Source of the DNA: Erwinia sp. S63
GTDB lineage: Bacteria > Pseudomonadota > Gammaproteobacteria > Enterobacterales > Enterobacteriaceae
Direction: 5' to 3'
DNA: 64,000 bases
NCBI RefSeq assembly: GCF_016625195.1
Contig: NZ_JACVUP010000005.1
Span: forward strand, 124,001-188,000
Position 1 is the stretch's first letter; each line of letters opens with the position of its first letter. Below are positions 9,378-16,230 of the stretch, piece by piece. A model generated the notes under the pieces. The model saw nothing but the letters and a program-made list of their open reading frames with translations. It was not told where the DNA came from and did not search any database. The translations under genes were made by a program, and so were the position numbers.

Positions 9378-10030
9378 GAGGCTACCCTGCGCAGCAGTGG
9401 AGTTTGAGCGGAGTCAGCATCGTCAAGTGACAACACATCTTTGAAGTAACGCGCGACCAGCGGGCGATCGTGTAACACCACCAATAAGGTGGTGCCTGCC
9501 TGCTGCTGCTGTTCGAGGATTGACATCAACAGCGTGATGGTTTGCGTATCGATGCCATTAAAAGGCTCATCCAGCAGCCAGACTTTACTTTGCTGCAGCA
9601 TCAGACGCGCAAACAGCACCCGCTGTAACTGGCCGCCGGAAAGCATAGAAGGCTGCGCATCGGCAAAATCACGCATTTGCACCGCATCCAGCGCAGCATC
9701 GATCTCCTGTCGCATGACACGATTGATGCCACCAAACCAGCCGCAGCGCGGCCAGCATCCCATCGCAACCAGCTCATAAACGGTAAGTGGGAAACGGGTT
9801 TCTAACTCGCTACGCTGCGGTAACCAGCCAAGCGCCTTGCGAGAAATCTTCAATTCGCAAGTCCCTGCAATCGGCGGCAACAGACCAGCGATGGTTTTCA
9901 GAAGCGTAGATTTACCGGTGCCGTTCGCGCCAACCAGCGCCGTCATGCTGCCTGCCGCCAGTTCTCCGGTCACAACCGGCGTCACCACTTGCCCCTGATA
10001 GCCACCCTGCAAACGATTGAAATGTATCAT
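9374..10030 (-). CDS. Zinc-type ABC transporter, ATP-binding protein
   Basis: This 218-residue ATPase has Walker A GANGTGKST (residues 34-42), the signature LSGGQLQRV and Walker B VWLLDEPFNGID, followed by a switch histidine in LLVVLHDRPLV. It powers the ABC-3 permease encoded next. The start is set at the ATG at 10030 because it overlaps the stop of a 34-codon ORF upstream (ATGA) and begins the natural fold (MIHFNRLQGGYQG). An in-frame ATG at 10045 would lie inside that ORF. The ATPase, permease and binding-protein order differs from znuA/znuCB, in which znuA is divergent. Confidence 0.9.
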   Translation of the reverse strand: MIHFNRLQGGYQGQVVTPVVTGELAAGSMTALVGANGTGKSTLLKTIAGLLPPIAGTCELKISRKALGWLPQRSELETRFPLTVYELVAMGCWPRCGWFGGINRVMRQEIDAALDAVQMRDFADAQPSMLSGGQLQRVLFARLMLQQSKVWLLDEPFNGIDTQTITLLMSILEQQQQAGTTLLVVLHDRPLVARYFKDVLSLDDADSAQTPLLRRVAS

Positions 10031-10131
10031 TTCTGCATCCCCCAATAGATAGCCAGCGCCAGGAACGCGATAAGCAGCAGCGCAACCAGCAGGCGGCCGC
10101 TAAGTGAAAGGAGTAAACCACTGTGATTCAT
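10027..10131 (-). CDS. Putative 34-residue small membrane protein leading the zinc operon
   Basis: The ORF encodes MNHSGLLLSLSGRLLVALLL then IAFLALAIYWGMQK: a short polar start, one strong hydrophobic span (about residues 12-30) and a short tail, like single-span subunits such as KdpF. Its TGA overlaps the ATPase ATG by four bases, which suggests translational coupling. It is the first ORF after the Zur-like box and a TATAAT element. Against it: no purine-rich ribosome-binding site precedes the ATG (the preceding bases read TCTCCCTCC) and I know no family for it. It may be a structural subunit, a leader for coupling, or chance. Confidence 0.5.
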   Translation of the reverse strand: MNHSGLLLSLSGRLLVALLLIAFLALAIYWGMQK

Positions 10132-10147
10132 GGAGGGAGACCAAAAA

Positions 10148-10168
10148 CGTTATAACATAACAATTATA
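10148..10168 (-). promoter_or_regulatory. Zur-like box and -10 element of the zinc transporter operon
   Basis: On the + strand, 10148-10162 reads CGTTATA-A-CATAACA, matching the perfect rpmE2 box at 13 of 15 positions. On the minus strand a TATAAT hexamer (10168-10163) lies directly upstream, so the box would cover the transcription start near 10156. No clear -35 hexamer is seen. Zinc-dependent repression by Zur is inferred. Confidence 0.72.
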
Positions 10169-10372
10169 GTACCTGATCTTCCCCGCGCGATACCCGAGAG
10201 AAAGTGTTTCAAAAGTTAACCATTTGGCGCTTCCTCTGTGGCTATTACTGGATCTGAATCGATTGAGCGATAAATCCCATCGCAACGATTACGTATTCTG
10301 CACAGAGTTAACTTGCAATATTTGGCCAGAACCCCAATGATAGATTCATCCTCCTTTTTTACCGGAAGCGAA

Positions 10373-10726
10373 ATGCAGTCTATTATTCATTGTGATATTG
10401 CTGTGGATGAGGACGATTGCGAGAAGTTGCTGGCTATTATCCAGGGGAATATTCTCAAAATATCCGAAGCCCTGGCAGGTGATTTACAGTGGTATTCTCA
10501 AAACGCGCAATTAGTTCCCGACAGTTTTAAGATTATTTCCATTCAACCGCACGACAACAATCGATTTAAAATGCTTTACGATTTTAAGTGGGATTTATTT
10601 AATCCTTGCCTGGATTTAAATGAAACATCTACCCAACGTGAAGAAGTTTTGTTCCAGATAGTACCGGGTGCACTGGTGTTTTCTGTGATAGACAATACCC
10701 GCCCCTCACCCGCCGACGAATTGTAA
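10373..10726 (+). CDS. Hypothetical protein (117 residues), unrecognised
   Basis: I do not recognise this protein. It is acidic and appears soluble, starting MQSIIHCDIAVDEDDCEKLL, with a predicted helical first third (about residues 12-35) and later beta-like stretches (SFKIISIQP, NRFKMLYDFKWDLF, VLFQIVPGALVFSVI). No signal peptide or membrane span is seen. The start at 10373 is chosen for the GGAAG eight bases upstream; the frame is open back to 10313. Base composition is AT-richer than nearby core genes, like tomB and hha. It precedes tomB by 146 bases on the same strand. Cotranscription is possible but unproven. Confidence 0.65.
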   Translation: MQSIIHCDIAVDEDDCEKLLAIIQGNILKISEALAGDLQWYSQNAQLVPDSFKIISIQPHDNNRFKMLYDFKWDLFNPCLDLNETSTQREEVLFQIVPGALVFSVIDNTRPSPADEL

Positions 10727-10872
10727 TATTTGGTAATCGAGGTGAGCAAAGCTAATGAATGTGGATTATATTTAAGGAGTCGCTGAATTCTTAATATTCG
10801 TGATCGCTTCCTGATAGCTTTTCCAAATCTCGCCGCGCTGCGGTCACTGTGCAAGCTCTGGAGGGGAAAAAG

Positions 10873-11250
10873 ATGGACGAATACTCACCAAAACGGCATG
10901 ATATTGCCCAGCTTAAATTCCTGTGTGAGAACCTGTTTGACGAAAGTATGGCGACACTGACTGACAGCCATCACGGCTGGGTGAATGACCCTACTGCGGA
11001 AAGCAATTTACAGCTCAACGATTTGATTGAGCATATCGCTTCTTTCACGATGAATTACAAAATTAAGCACGTTGAAGATGAAGCGCTGATTACGCAAATC
11101 GATGAATATCTTGACGATACCTTTATGCTGTTTAGCAGTTATGGAATCAATACTCAGGATCTTCAACGGTGGCAACGTTCAGCAAGACGCTTATTTAATC
11201 TGTTTGCCGAAGAGTGCGCTTTTCTCCAACAACCCAGCCATTCCTTTTAG
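10873..11250 (+). CDS. tomB: Hha toxicity modulator TomB
   Basis: TomB (YbaJ) antagonises Hha, apparently by oxygen-dependent oxidation of an Hha cysteine, and influences biofilm formation and conjugation. The 125-residue product begins MDEYSPKRHDIAQLKFLCEN and keeps the family blocks HGWVNDPTAESNLQLNDLIE and QIDEYLDDTFMLFSSYGIN. The start at 10873 has GAGGGG upstream; an in-frame ATG at 10849 adds eight non-conserved residues and is rejected. hha follows 24 bases later, giving the usual tomB-hha pair. Confidence 0.95.
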   Translation: MDEYSPKRHDIAQLKFLCENLFDESMATLTDSHHGWVNDPTAESNLQLNDLIEHIASFTMNYKIKHVEDEALITQIDEYLDDTFMLFSSYGINTQDLQRWQRSARRLFNLFAEECAFLQQPSHSF

Positions 11251-11274
11251 CATCAGAGTGAGACCGGTTTATTT

Positions 11275-11493
11275 ATGAGCAATCAAGCCTTAACCAAAAC
11301 AGACTATTTGATGCGACTGCGTCGTTGTCGCTCAATTGACACCCTTGAACGGGTGATTGAAAAGAACAAGTACGAATTATCTGACAACGAACTCGCGGTA
11401 TTTTATTCTGCTGCCGATCATCGTCTCGCTGAACTGACGATGAATAAGCTTTACGACAAAGTACCGGTTTCTGTCTGGAAGTTCGTCCGCTAA
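11275..11493 (+). CDS. hha: Haemolysin expression modulator Hha
   Basis: Hha is a 72-residue nucleoid-associated partner of H-NS that helps silence horizontally acquired and virulence-type genes. The sequence is almost identical to E. coli Hha from [12 protein letters not shown] through [20 protein letters not shown] and [20 protein letters not shown] to VWKF. The basic face used for H-NS contact is intact. It is cotranscribed with tomB. The toxin-antitoxin label sometimes used for the pair is an interpretation from E. coli work. Confidence 0.97.
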   Translation: MSNQALTKTDYLMRLRRCRSIDTLERVIEKNKYELSDNELAVFYSAADHRLAELTMNKLYDKVPVSVWKFVR

Positions 11494-11613
11494 CTATTTT
11501 TACCCGCTGTTCGTTACGCCATCTTTTCCCTTCAGGGAATGATTCACAGGCAAAGGAGTGCCAGCGTTTCGCTGTGTACTGATTTCTTGAGGATTTTTTC
11601 GGGGAGTAGAAAT

Positions 11614-11726
11614 GGTGGAGGCCCTGCCAGCTACATCCCGGCACACGCGTCGCCTGCTGCGGCTGCTTCCTTCCGGACCTGACCGAGTTCACAAGTTAGC
11701 GTTGCGGGAGAACCAACAGGGCCCCC
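11614..11726 (-). ncRNA. ffs: 4.5S RNA (signal recognition particle RNA)
   Basis: The 113-base RNA pairs with Ffh to form the SRP that targets inner-membrane proteins. On the minus strand it begins GGGGGCCCTGTTGGTTCTCC and contains the universally conserved SRP core GTCAGGTCCGGAAGGAAGCA, then returns with GCCGGGATGTAGCTGGCAGG to close a long hairpin with the 5' end. One G-U wobble replaces a G-C pair in the terminal helix. It lies between hha and atl as a stand-alone gene. Ends were set by comparison with the 114-base E. coli RNA. Confidence 0.96.
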
Positions 11727-11894
11727 ATTGACGAGCTCTCTTTCGAGAGCGCAGGCATTATCAAGTAAGCCCCTGGCAATTGCAAGCGCAGGCCGGGTGA
11801 CCGTTGTTTTCTTGAACAGCTCGCCAGTAAAACCCTGATTCTCACCCTCTCTGCATGCTAAAGTCAGCATTTACTCGCTGAATCAGGTGCGTGT

Positions 11895-12206
11895 ATGAAC
11901 GACACAAGCAATTTCTCCGAGCGCGTCTGGCAAATTATTGCCGCGATCCCTAAAGGCAAAGTCACCACCTACGGCGATATCGCCCTGCTTGCCGGTTCAC
12001 CGCGCGCAGCCCGACAAGTCGGCGGCGTATTACGTCGCTTACCCGAGGGCAGCAAATTACCGTGGTTCCGCGTCATCAATCGCCATGGCCGCATTTCTCT
12101 GCAAGGCGATGATCTCTTCCGCCAGCGTGATGCGCTGGAAGCCGAAGGCATCGAAGTCAGCGATGCCGGAGAAATCGAATTAGAGAAGTATCGCTGGGAG
12201 TACTAA
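11895..12206 (+). CDS. atl: Alkyltransferase-like DNA repair protein Atl
   Basis: Atl proteins recognise O6-alkylguanine and flag it for nucleotide excision repair instead of repairing it. The 103-residue protein has the MGMT DNA-binding helix-turn-helix (KVTTYGDIALLAGSPRAARQ, with the intercalating arginine in that helix) and the active-site motif PCHR replaced by P56-W57-F58-R59. The missing catalytic cysteine is what defines Atl, so this is not a broken ogt gene. The tandem 108-bp repeat block begins two bases after its stop. Confidence 0.93.
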   Translation: MNDTSNFSERVWQIIAAIPKGKVTTYGDIALLAGSPRAARQVGGVLRRLPEGSKLPWFRVINRHGRISLQGDDLFRQRDALEAEGIEVSDAGEIELEKYRWEY

Positions 12207-12207
12207 G

Positions 12208-12474
12208 CGCACCCACGCTGAAGTACGGGCAGGCAACCCTGTGGAGTAAAACATCCCCGTCAAAGATGAAAGTGACGAACAATCTGGGTCAATCCGCCGA
12301 TGTCACTCCACTAATTCGCACCCATGCTGAGGTACGGGCAGGCAACACTGTGAAGTAAAACATCCCCGCCAAAGATGAAAGTGACGAACAATCAGAGGCA
12401 ATCGCCGATTTCACTCCACAAATTCGCACCCATGCTGAGGTGCGGGCAGGCAACACTGTGGAGTAAAGCGTCAC
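12208..12474. repeat. Tandem direct repeats, about 108 bp, two full units and part of a third
   Basis: Units begin at 12208, 12317 and 12425, each with CGCACCCAYGCTGARGTRCG, so the periods are 109 and 108 bases. Units 1 and 2 are near-identical throughout, including AAAGATGAAAGTGACGAACA. Unit 3 follows them only to about 12474, then changes into the palindrome listed separately. Within units, GTGGAGT near the start is complementary to ACTCCAC near the end, so each could fold. No convincing coding frame crosses the units. They fill the 407-base gap between atl and ybaY. Confidence 0.85.
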
Positions 12475-12548
12475 ACGCCAGGGATGGCGTGTGCCGAGCG
12501 ATCAGGGACGAGACAGCGACTTTACGCAACAGTGTTGCCTACCCGCAC
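12440..12548. repeat. Long imperfect palindrome (109 bp) at the end of the repeat block
   Basis: The left arm 12440-12468 and right arm 12520-12548 are complementary at 26 of 29 positions (core GGCAACACTGT / ACAGTGTTGCC). Inside, CACACGCC (12472) pairs perfectly with GGCGTGTG (12486) around a six-base loop. As RNA or extruded DNA this is a large two-part hairpin. Size and shape resemble ERIC/MITE-like intergenic elements, but the sequence is not ERIC as I know it. Confidence 0.8.
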
Positions 12549-12613
12549 ACTCCCCCGCCCCGGTTTTTCACATGCTTCCCAGGCAGTGCGCCCAGACTAG
12601 CACCGAGTGATTA

Positions 12614-13171
12614 TCACATAGTCGTCGGCGCAGGCACCGAAGCAGAAGGCACCACCTGCGTTGGCGACGTTGACGGCACCGTCGTCGCCGCGCCTGGCGA
12701 GGTCTGCATCGCCATATTCGTCACTGGCACCAGCAACAACTCCGCTTTGGTACCGCCCTGATTGATCACTGGCTTCACCGTATCGGTAATGAACGCCAGT
12801 TTGCCATCAATAGCGATAGCCGCACTTAACAGAATACGCGCATTCGGCTGAATATCGGCCGGGTTAAACGGCAGCACAAACTGGAACGGCGCCTGTTTCC
12901 CTTCGGTGCGCACCACATGCTGCGCCAGCACTTTCGATGGTGCATCGGCCAGTGAAGCGTCGGACAGCGTAACGGTCAGCACCGCATCCGGCGGCAACGC
13001 AATGCGCTGACGAATGTACACCGAACCACTAACATTAGGCTGCGTAATCGCAGCCTGCTGCCCCGCAACGGCGGAGCCCAGCGTGGGGGTCGCCACCGGT
13101 TTACTGTGATCGGCACAGCCAGCCAATGCTGCCGCCAGCGTCACACCGCTAATAACATGCCAGAGTTTCAT
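12614..13171 (-). CDS. ybaY: YbaY family lipoprotein (YscW-like domain)
   Basis: This 185-residue outer-membrane-type lipoprotein has a signal peptide MKLWHVISGVTLAAALAGC with Cys19 as the lipid site. A conserved domain follows (SGSVYIRQRIALPPDAVLTV, SLADAPSKVLAQHVVRTEGK, ILLSAAIAIDGKLAFITDTV), then a Pro/Ser/Thr-rich C-terminus with VPSTSPTQVVPS. It closely matches E. coli YbaY throughout. The domain is related to YscW, a pilot lipoprotein of type III secretion, but the role of YbaY is unproven. An in-frame ATG at 13213 is rejected because it would bury the signal peptide. It is divergent from tesB. Confidence 0.93.
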   Translation of the reverse strand: MKLWHVISGVTLAAALAGCADHSKPVATPTLGSAVAGQQAAITQPNVSGSVYIRQRIALPPDAVLTVTLSDASLADAPSKVLAQHVVRTEGKQAPFQFVLPFNPADIQPNARILLSAAIAIDGKLAFITDTVKPVINQGGTKAELLLVPVTNMAMQTSPGAATTVPSTSPTQVVPSASVPAPTTM

Positions 13172-13375
13172 CGATGTCGTCTCCTTGTGAACACTATGAT
13201 TGTCGGCGGACAAATTGTTGAGTAGCTTTTCAACCGCCGAATGCCCTTAATTCTGGCACAAAAAACCGGATTGCGCCCAAAAGCACTGCCAGCCCGCTGA
13301 AATCACGGCAAAATCATTGACGGAAACTGGTCGGATCTTTCACACTGACGCGATTGCCCCCCTGAGGAATCTGCT

Positions 13376-14239
13376 ATGAGCCAGGCACTGCAAAACCTGC
13401 TTAATTTACTCGATCTCGAAAAACTCGAAGAAGGCCTGTTTCGCGGCCAAAGTGAAGATCTCGGCCTGCGCCAGGTATTTGGCGGCCAGGTCGTCGGCCA
13501 GGCGTTATACGCGGCAAAACAAACCGTACCGGAAGAACGTATCATCCACTCGTTCCACAGCTACTTCCTGCGTCCTGGTGATAGCGAAAAAGCCATCATT
13601 TACGATGTCGAAACCCTGCGCGATGGCAAAAGCTTCAGCGCGCGTCGTGTCAGCGCGGTGCAAAATGGTCACCCCATTTTCTACATGACTGCCTCATTCC
13701 AGGCACCCGAAAGCGGATTTGAGCACCAGAACACCATGCCTCAAGTACCGGGGCCGGATAACCTCCCCTCTGAGCAGGATCTGGCGCAAAAACTGGCGGC
13801 CCATTTACCGCTCAAACTCAAAGAAAAGTTTCTCGCCGAACGCCCGCTGGATATCCGCCCGGTGCAAATCCACAACCCACTCAAAGGCCGTGTCGATGAG
13901 CCGATGCGCCAGGTGTGGATTCGCGCCAACGGCAAACTGCCGGACGATCGCCGTATTCACCAATACCTGTTGGGATATGCCTCGGACCTCAACTTCCTGC
14001 CCGTGGCGCTCCAACCGCACGGTAAAGGCTTTTTGGAACCTGATATGCAGGTTGCGACCATTGACCACTCTATGTGGTTTCACCGCCCGTTTGACCTCTC
14101 AGAATGGCTGCTGTACAGCGTGGTAAGCACCTCGGCTTCGGGCGCGCGTGGTTTTGTGCGTGGGGAGTTCTTTACTCAAGACGGTACGCTGGTCGCGACC
14201 ACGGTTCAGGAAGGGGTAATGCGCCAGCGCGACGCATAA
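13376..14239 (+). CDS. tesB: Acyl-CoA thioesterase II
   Basis: TesB hydrolyses medium- to long-chain acyl-CoA to free fatty acid and CoA in the cytosol. The 287-residue protein contains two hotdog domains: the N-terminal one with [20 protein letters not shown] and [14 protein letters not shown], and the C-terminal one with [20 protein letters not shown] (catalytic Asp region) and [20 protein letters not shown] ending in the catalytic Gln segment VQEGVMRQR. Length and start agree with E. coli TesB. It converges with amtB, sharing a hairpin terminator. Confidence 0.97.
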   Translation: MSQALQNLLNLLDLEKLEEGLFRGQSEDLGLRQVFGGQVVGQALYAAKQTVPEERIIHSFHSYFLRPGDSEKAIIYDVETLRDGKSFSARRVSAVQNGHPIFYMTASFQAPESGFEHQNTMPQVPGPDNLPSEQDLAQKLAAHLPLKLKEKFLAERPLDIRPVQIHNPLKGRVDEPMRQVWIRANGKLPDDRRIHQYLLGYASDLNFLPVALQPHGKGFLEPDMQVATIDHSMWFHRPFDLSEWLLYSVVSTSASGARGFVRGEFFTQDGTLVATTVQEGVMRQRDA

Positions 14240-14240
14240 A

Positions 14241-14265
14241 AAAGGGGCGATATTATCGCCCCTCT
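14241..14265. terminator. Bidirectional terminator tesB / amtB
   Basis: The stem AGGGGCGA / TCGCCCCT has a five-base loop. The A run at its left gives a T tail on the amtB (minus) strand, so it is strongest for glnK-amtB. Confidence 0.8.
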
Positions 14266-14309
14266 CAGTTTTTATTGTTTTAGCGCACTGCTCTTCTACA
14301 GCTCATCTC

Positions 14310-15599
14310 TTACTGGTTGTAAGCGTTCTCGCCATGGCTGTTCACATCCAGACCTTCACGCTCCTGATCTTCAGGAACACGCAGGCCAACAATCATGTCT
14401 GCCAGTTTGAAGCCGATGAAGGCCACAACACCAGACCAGATGATGGTCACACCGCAGCTGAACAGCTGAATCCAAACCTGATGGCCCATGGTCACGCCTT
14501 CTGCGTAGCCCACGCCGCCCAGTGAAGAGGAGGCGAACACACCGGTCAGGATACAACCCAGGATACCGCACACGCCGTGCACACCGAACACATCACATGG
14601 GTCATCCACGCGCAGCCATTTCTTCAGAGTGGTCACACCCCAGATACCCGCCAGGCCGCCGGCCAGACCGATAATCAGCGCGCCGCCGACACCGACATAA
14701 CCACACGCAGGGGTGATAGCCACCAGACCAGCGATAAAGCCCGAACATGCACCCAGCAGTGAAGGTTTGCCACGCATTGCCCACTCACCGAACACCCATG
14801 ACAGCACTGCGCCAGCAGTTGCCACAACGGTATTCAGGAAGGCCAGCGCTGCGATTTCGTTCGCTGACGAAGCAGAACCGGCGTTGAAACCGAACCAGCC
14901 CACATACAGAATCGCAGTACCGGTGAAGACCATTGGCAGGTTATGCGGTTTGAACGCTTCTTTACCAAAGCCAGCACGTTTGCCCACCAGATAAGCACCC
15001 ACCAGGCCTGCAACAGCGGCGTTGATGTGAACTACCGTACCGCCTGCGAAGTCCAGCGCGCCATCCTGCGCCAGCAGACCACCTGCCCACACCATGTGTG
15101 CGATTGGCAGATAAGAGAGCGTCAGCCACACCACCACGAAAATCAGTACCGCTGAGAAGCGAATACGTTCCGCCAGCGCACCGACAATCAGGCCCACGGT
15201 GATACAGGCGAAGGAAGCCTGGAACGCCACATGGATATACTGATAGAAGCTGCCCATCAGAGCTTTCAGCTCGATGTTTTTCAGCATCGCCCACTGGAAG
15301 TTACCGAAGAAAGCGTTGCCCTCGCTGAAGGCCAGCGAATAACCGTAAATCACCCACAGCACACAGACCAATGCGAAGGTCACGGCAACCTGGGTCAGCA
15401 TCGACAAGACGTTTTTACCGCGAATCAAACCGCCGTAAAACAGCGCGATGCCCGGAATTGTCATAAACAGTACCAATGCGGTACAGATCATCATAAAGGC
15501 GTTATCGGCTTTGTCCGCAACGGCAGGAGCTGCCGCCATGGCCAGAGACGGTAACAGTGCCAGGCTGGTGAGGCCTAACTTAGTCATCAGTTTATTCAT
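14310..15599 (-). CDS. amtB: Ammonium channel AmtB
   Basis: AmtB is a trimeric inner-membrane channel for ammonium, blocked by GlnK when nitrogen is plentiful. The 429-residue precursor has a signal-like N-terminus (MNKLMTKLGLTSLALLPSLA-MA) and eleven predicted membrane spans. Family motifs include TIPGIALFYGGLIRGKNVLS, the first pore histidine region GGTVVHINAAVAGLVGAYLV and the second in DVFGVHGVCGILG. ATG 15599 is chosen because it gives the known signal peptide; an ATG at 15617 would add six residues. It follows glnK by 33 bases in the nitrogen-controlled glnK-amtB operon. Confidence 0.97.
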   Translation of the reverse strand: MNKLMTKLGLTSLALLPSLAMAAAPAVADKADNAFMMICTALVLFMTIPGIALFYGGLIRGKNVLSMLTQVAVTFALVCVLWVIYGYSLAFSEGNAFFGNFQWAMLKNIELKALMGSFYQYIHVAFQASFACITVGLIVGALAERIRFSAVLIFVVVWLTLSYLPIAHMVWAGGLLAQDGALDFAGGTVVHINAAVAGLVGAYLVGKRAGFGKEAFKPHNLPMVFTGTAILYVGWFGFNAGSASSANEIAALAFLNTVVATAGAVLSWVFGEWAMRGKPSLLGACSGFIAGLVAITPACGYVGVGGALIIGLAGGLAGIWGVTTLKKWLRVDDPCDVFGVHGVCGILGCILTGVFASSSLGGVGYAEGVTMGHQVWIQLFSCGVTIIWSGVVAFIGFKLADMIVGLRVPEDQEREGLDVNSHGENAYNQ

Positions 15600-15632
15600 T
15601 TCTTTCCATCCCATCACAATTCAGAGCCCCAG

Positions 15633-15971
15633 TTACAGTGCTGCTTCGTCGGTCTCGCCGGTACGAATACGAATAACGCGCTGCAGTTCTGCGACGAAGA
15701 TTTTGCCGTCGCCAATTTTGCCGGTGTAAGCGGCTTTGCTGATGACATCCACCACTTCATCGAGTTGATCGTCCGCAATCGCGATATCAATTTTAACTTT
15801 TGGCAGGAAGTTCACGCTGTACTCGGCACCGCGGTAAAGCTCTGCGTGACCTTTCTGGCGACCAAAACCCTTCACTTCGGTAACAGTCAGTCCCTGAATG
15901 CCAATGGAGGATAAGGCTTCACGCACGTCCTCCAGCTTAAATGGTTTGATTACCACGGTAACCAGCTTCAT
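15633..15971 (-). CDS. glnK: Nitrogen regulatory PII protein GlnK
   Basis: GlnK senses 2-oxoglutarate, ATP/ADP and uridylylation state, and plugs AmtB under nitrogen sufficiency. The 112-residue protein is nearly identical to E. coli GlnK. It has the uridylylation site Tyr51 at the T-loop tip (YRGAEYSVNFLPKVKIDIAI), the B-loop TGKIGDGKIFV and the C-loop RVIRIRTGETDEAAL. It is the first gene of glnK-amtB, with a sigma-54 promoter and NtrC-like sites upstream. Confidence 0.98.
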   Translation of the reverse strand: MKLVTVVIKPFKLEDVREALSSIGIQGLTVTEVKGFGRQKGHAELYRGAEYSVNFLPKVKIDIAIADDQLDEVVDVISKAAYTGKIGDGKIFVAELQRVIRIRTGETDEAAL

Positions 15972-16025
15972 ACGTTCCCCTCCAGATAATAAATTGAGTG
16001 AGTCTCGCGGACACGAGGAGATATA

Positions 16026-16041
16026 AGCAAACGCTGTGCCA
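16026..16041 (-). promoter_or_regulatory. Sigma-54 promoter of glnK-amtB
   Basis: On the minus strand the sequence reads TGGCACAGCGTTTGCT, a full match to the -24/-12 consensus TGGCAC-N5-TTGCW. Transcription would start near 16015, about 44 bases before glnK. Confidence 0.92.
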
Positions 16042-16149
16042 TAAATTAAAAAAGGGGAAAAGTCAGCGGCATAGACGCGCTGTATCGCGCTTCGTTATGT
16101 GATGGGTAGCTCAGTTTGGGGATAGGGCAAAAGAAAGGTGTTGCAATAT

Positions 16150-16186
16150 TGCACTCCTTTGGTGCTTCAAGCCTCAAAGGAGTGCA
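16150..16186 (-). promoter_or_regulatory. NtrC enhancer-like sites (also a perfect 12-bp inverted repeat)
   Basis: GCAC-N7-GTGC at 16151-16165 matches the NtrC site layout, and GCCT-N7-GTGC at 16171-16185 is a weaker second site one inverted copy away. Their centres are 20 bases apart, about two helical turns, and about 145-165 bases upstream of the predicted start. The same bases form a 12-bp perfect inverted repeat (TGCACTCCTTTG), so a hairpin at the end of mdlB transcripts is an alternative reading. Confidence 0.7.
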
Positions 16187-16230
16187 TCAATACAGAACAA
16201 TCCGATAAATCTGCGCAAAAAAGGTGCAAT

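Noticed and set aside
11631..11870. 79-residue ORF on the minus strand over 4.5S RNA
   Set aside because: It overlaps the highly conserved ffs RNA, which explains the sequence constraint.
11895..12206. Inactivated O6-methylguanine methyltransferase (ogt pseudogene)
   Set aside because: The Trp replacing the catalytic Cys, the short length and the intact frame are the standard features of the Atl family.
12208..12474. CRISPR array from the repeated units after atl
   Set aside because: The period is about 108 bases with the whole unit conserved; there are no short constant repeats with variable spacers of 30-40 bases, and no cas genes nearby.
12375..12761. 128-residue + strand ORF over the repeat block
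   Set aside because: It starts in repeat 2, crosses the palindrome and runs antisense into ybaY. The composition is not protein-like and it is best explained by the repeats.
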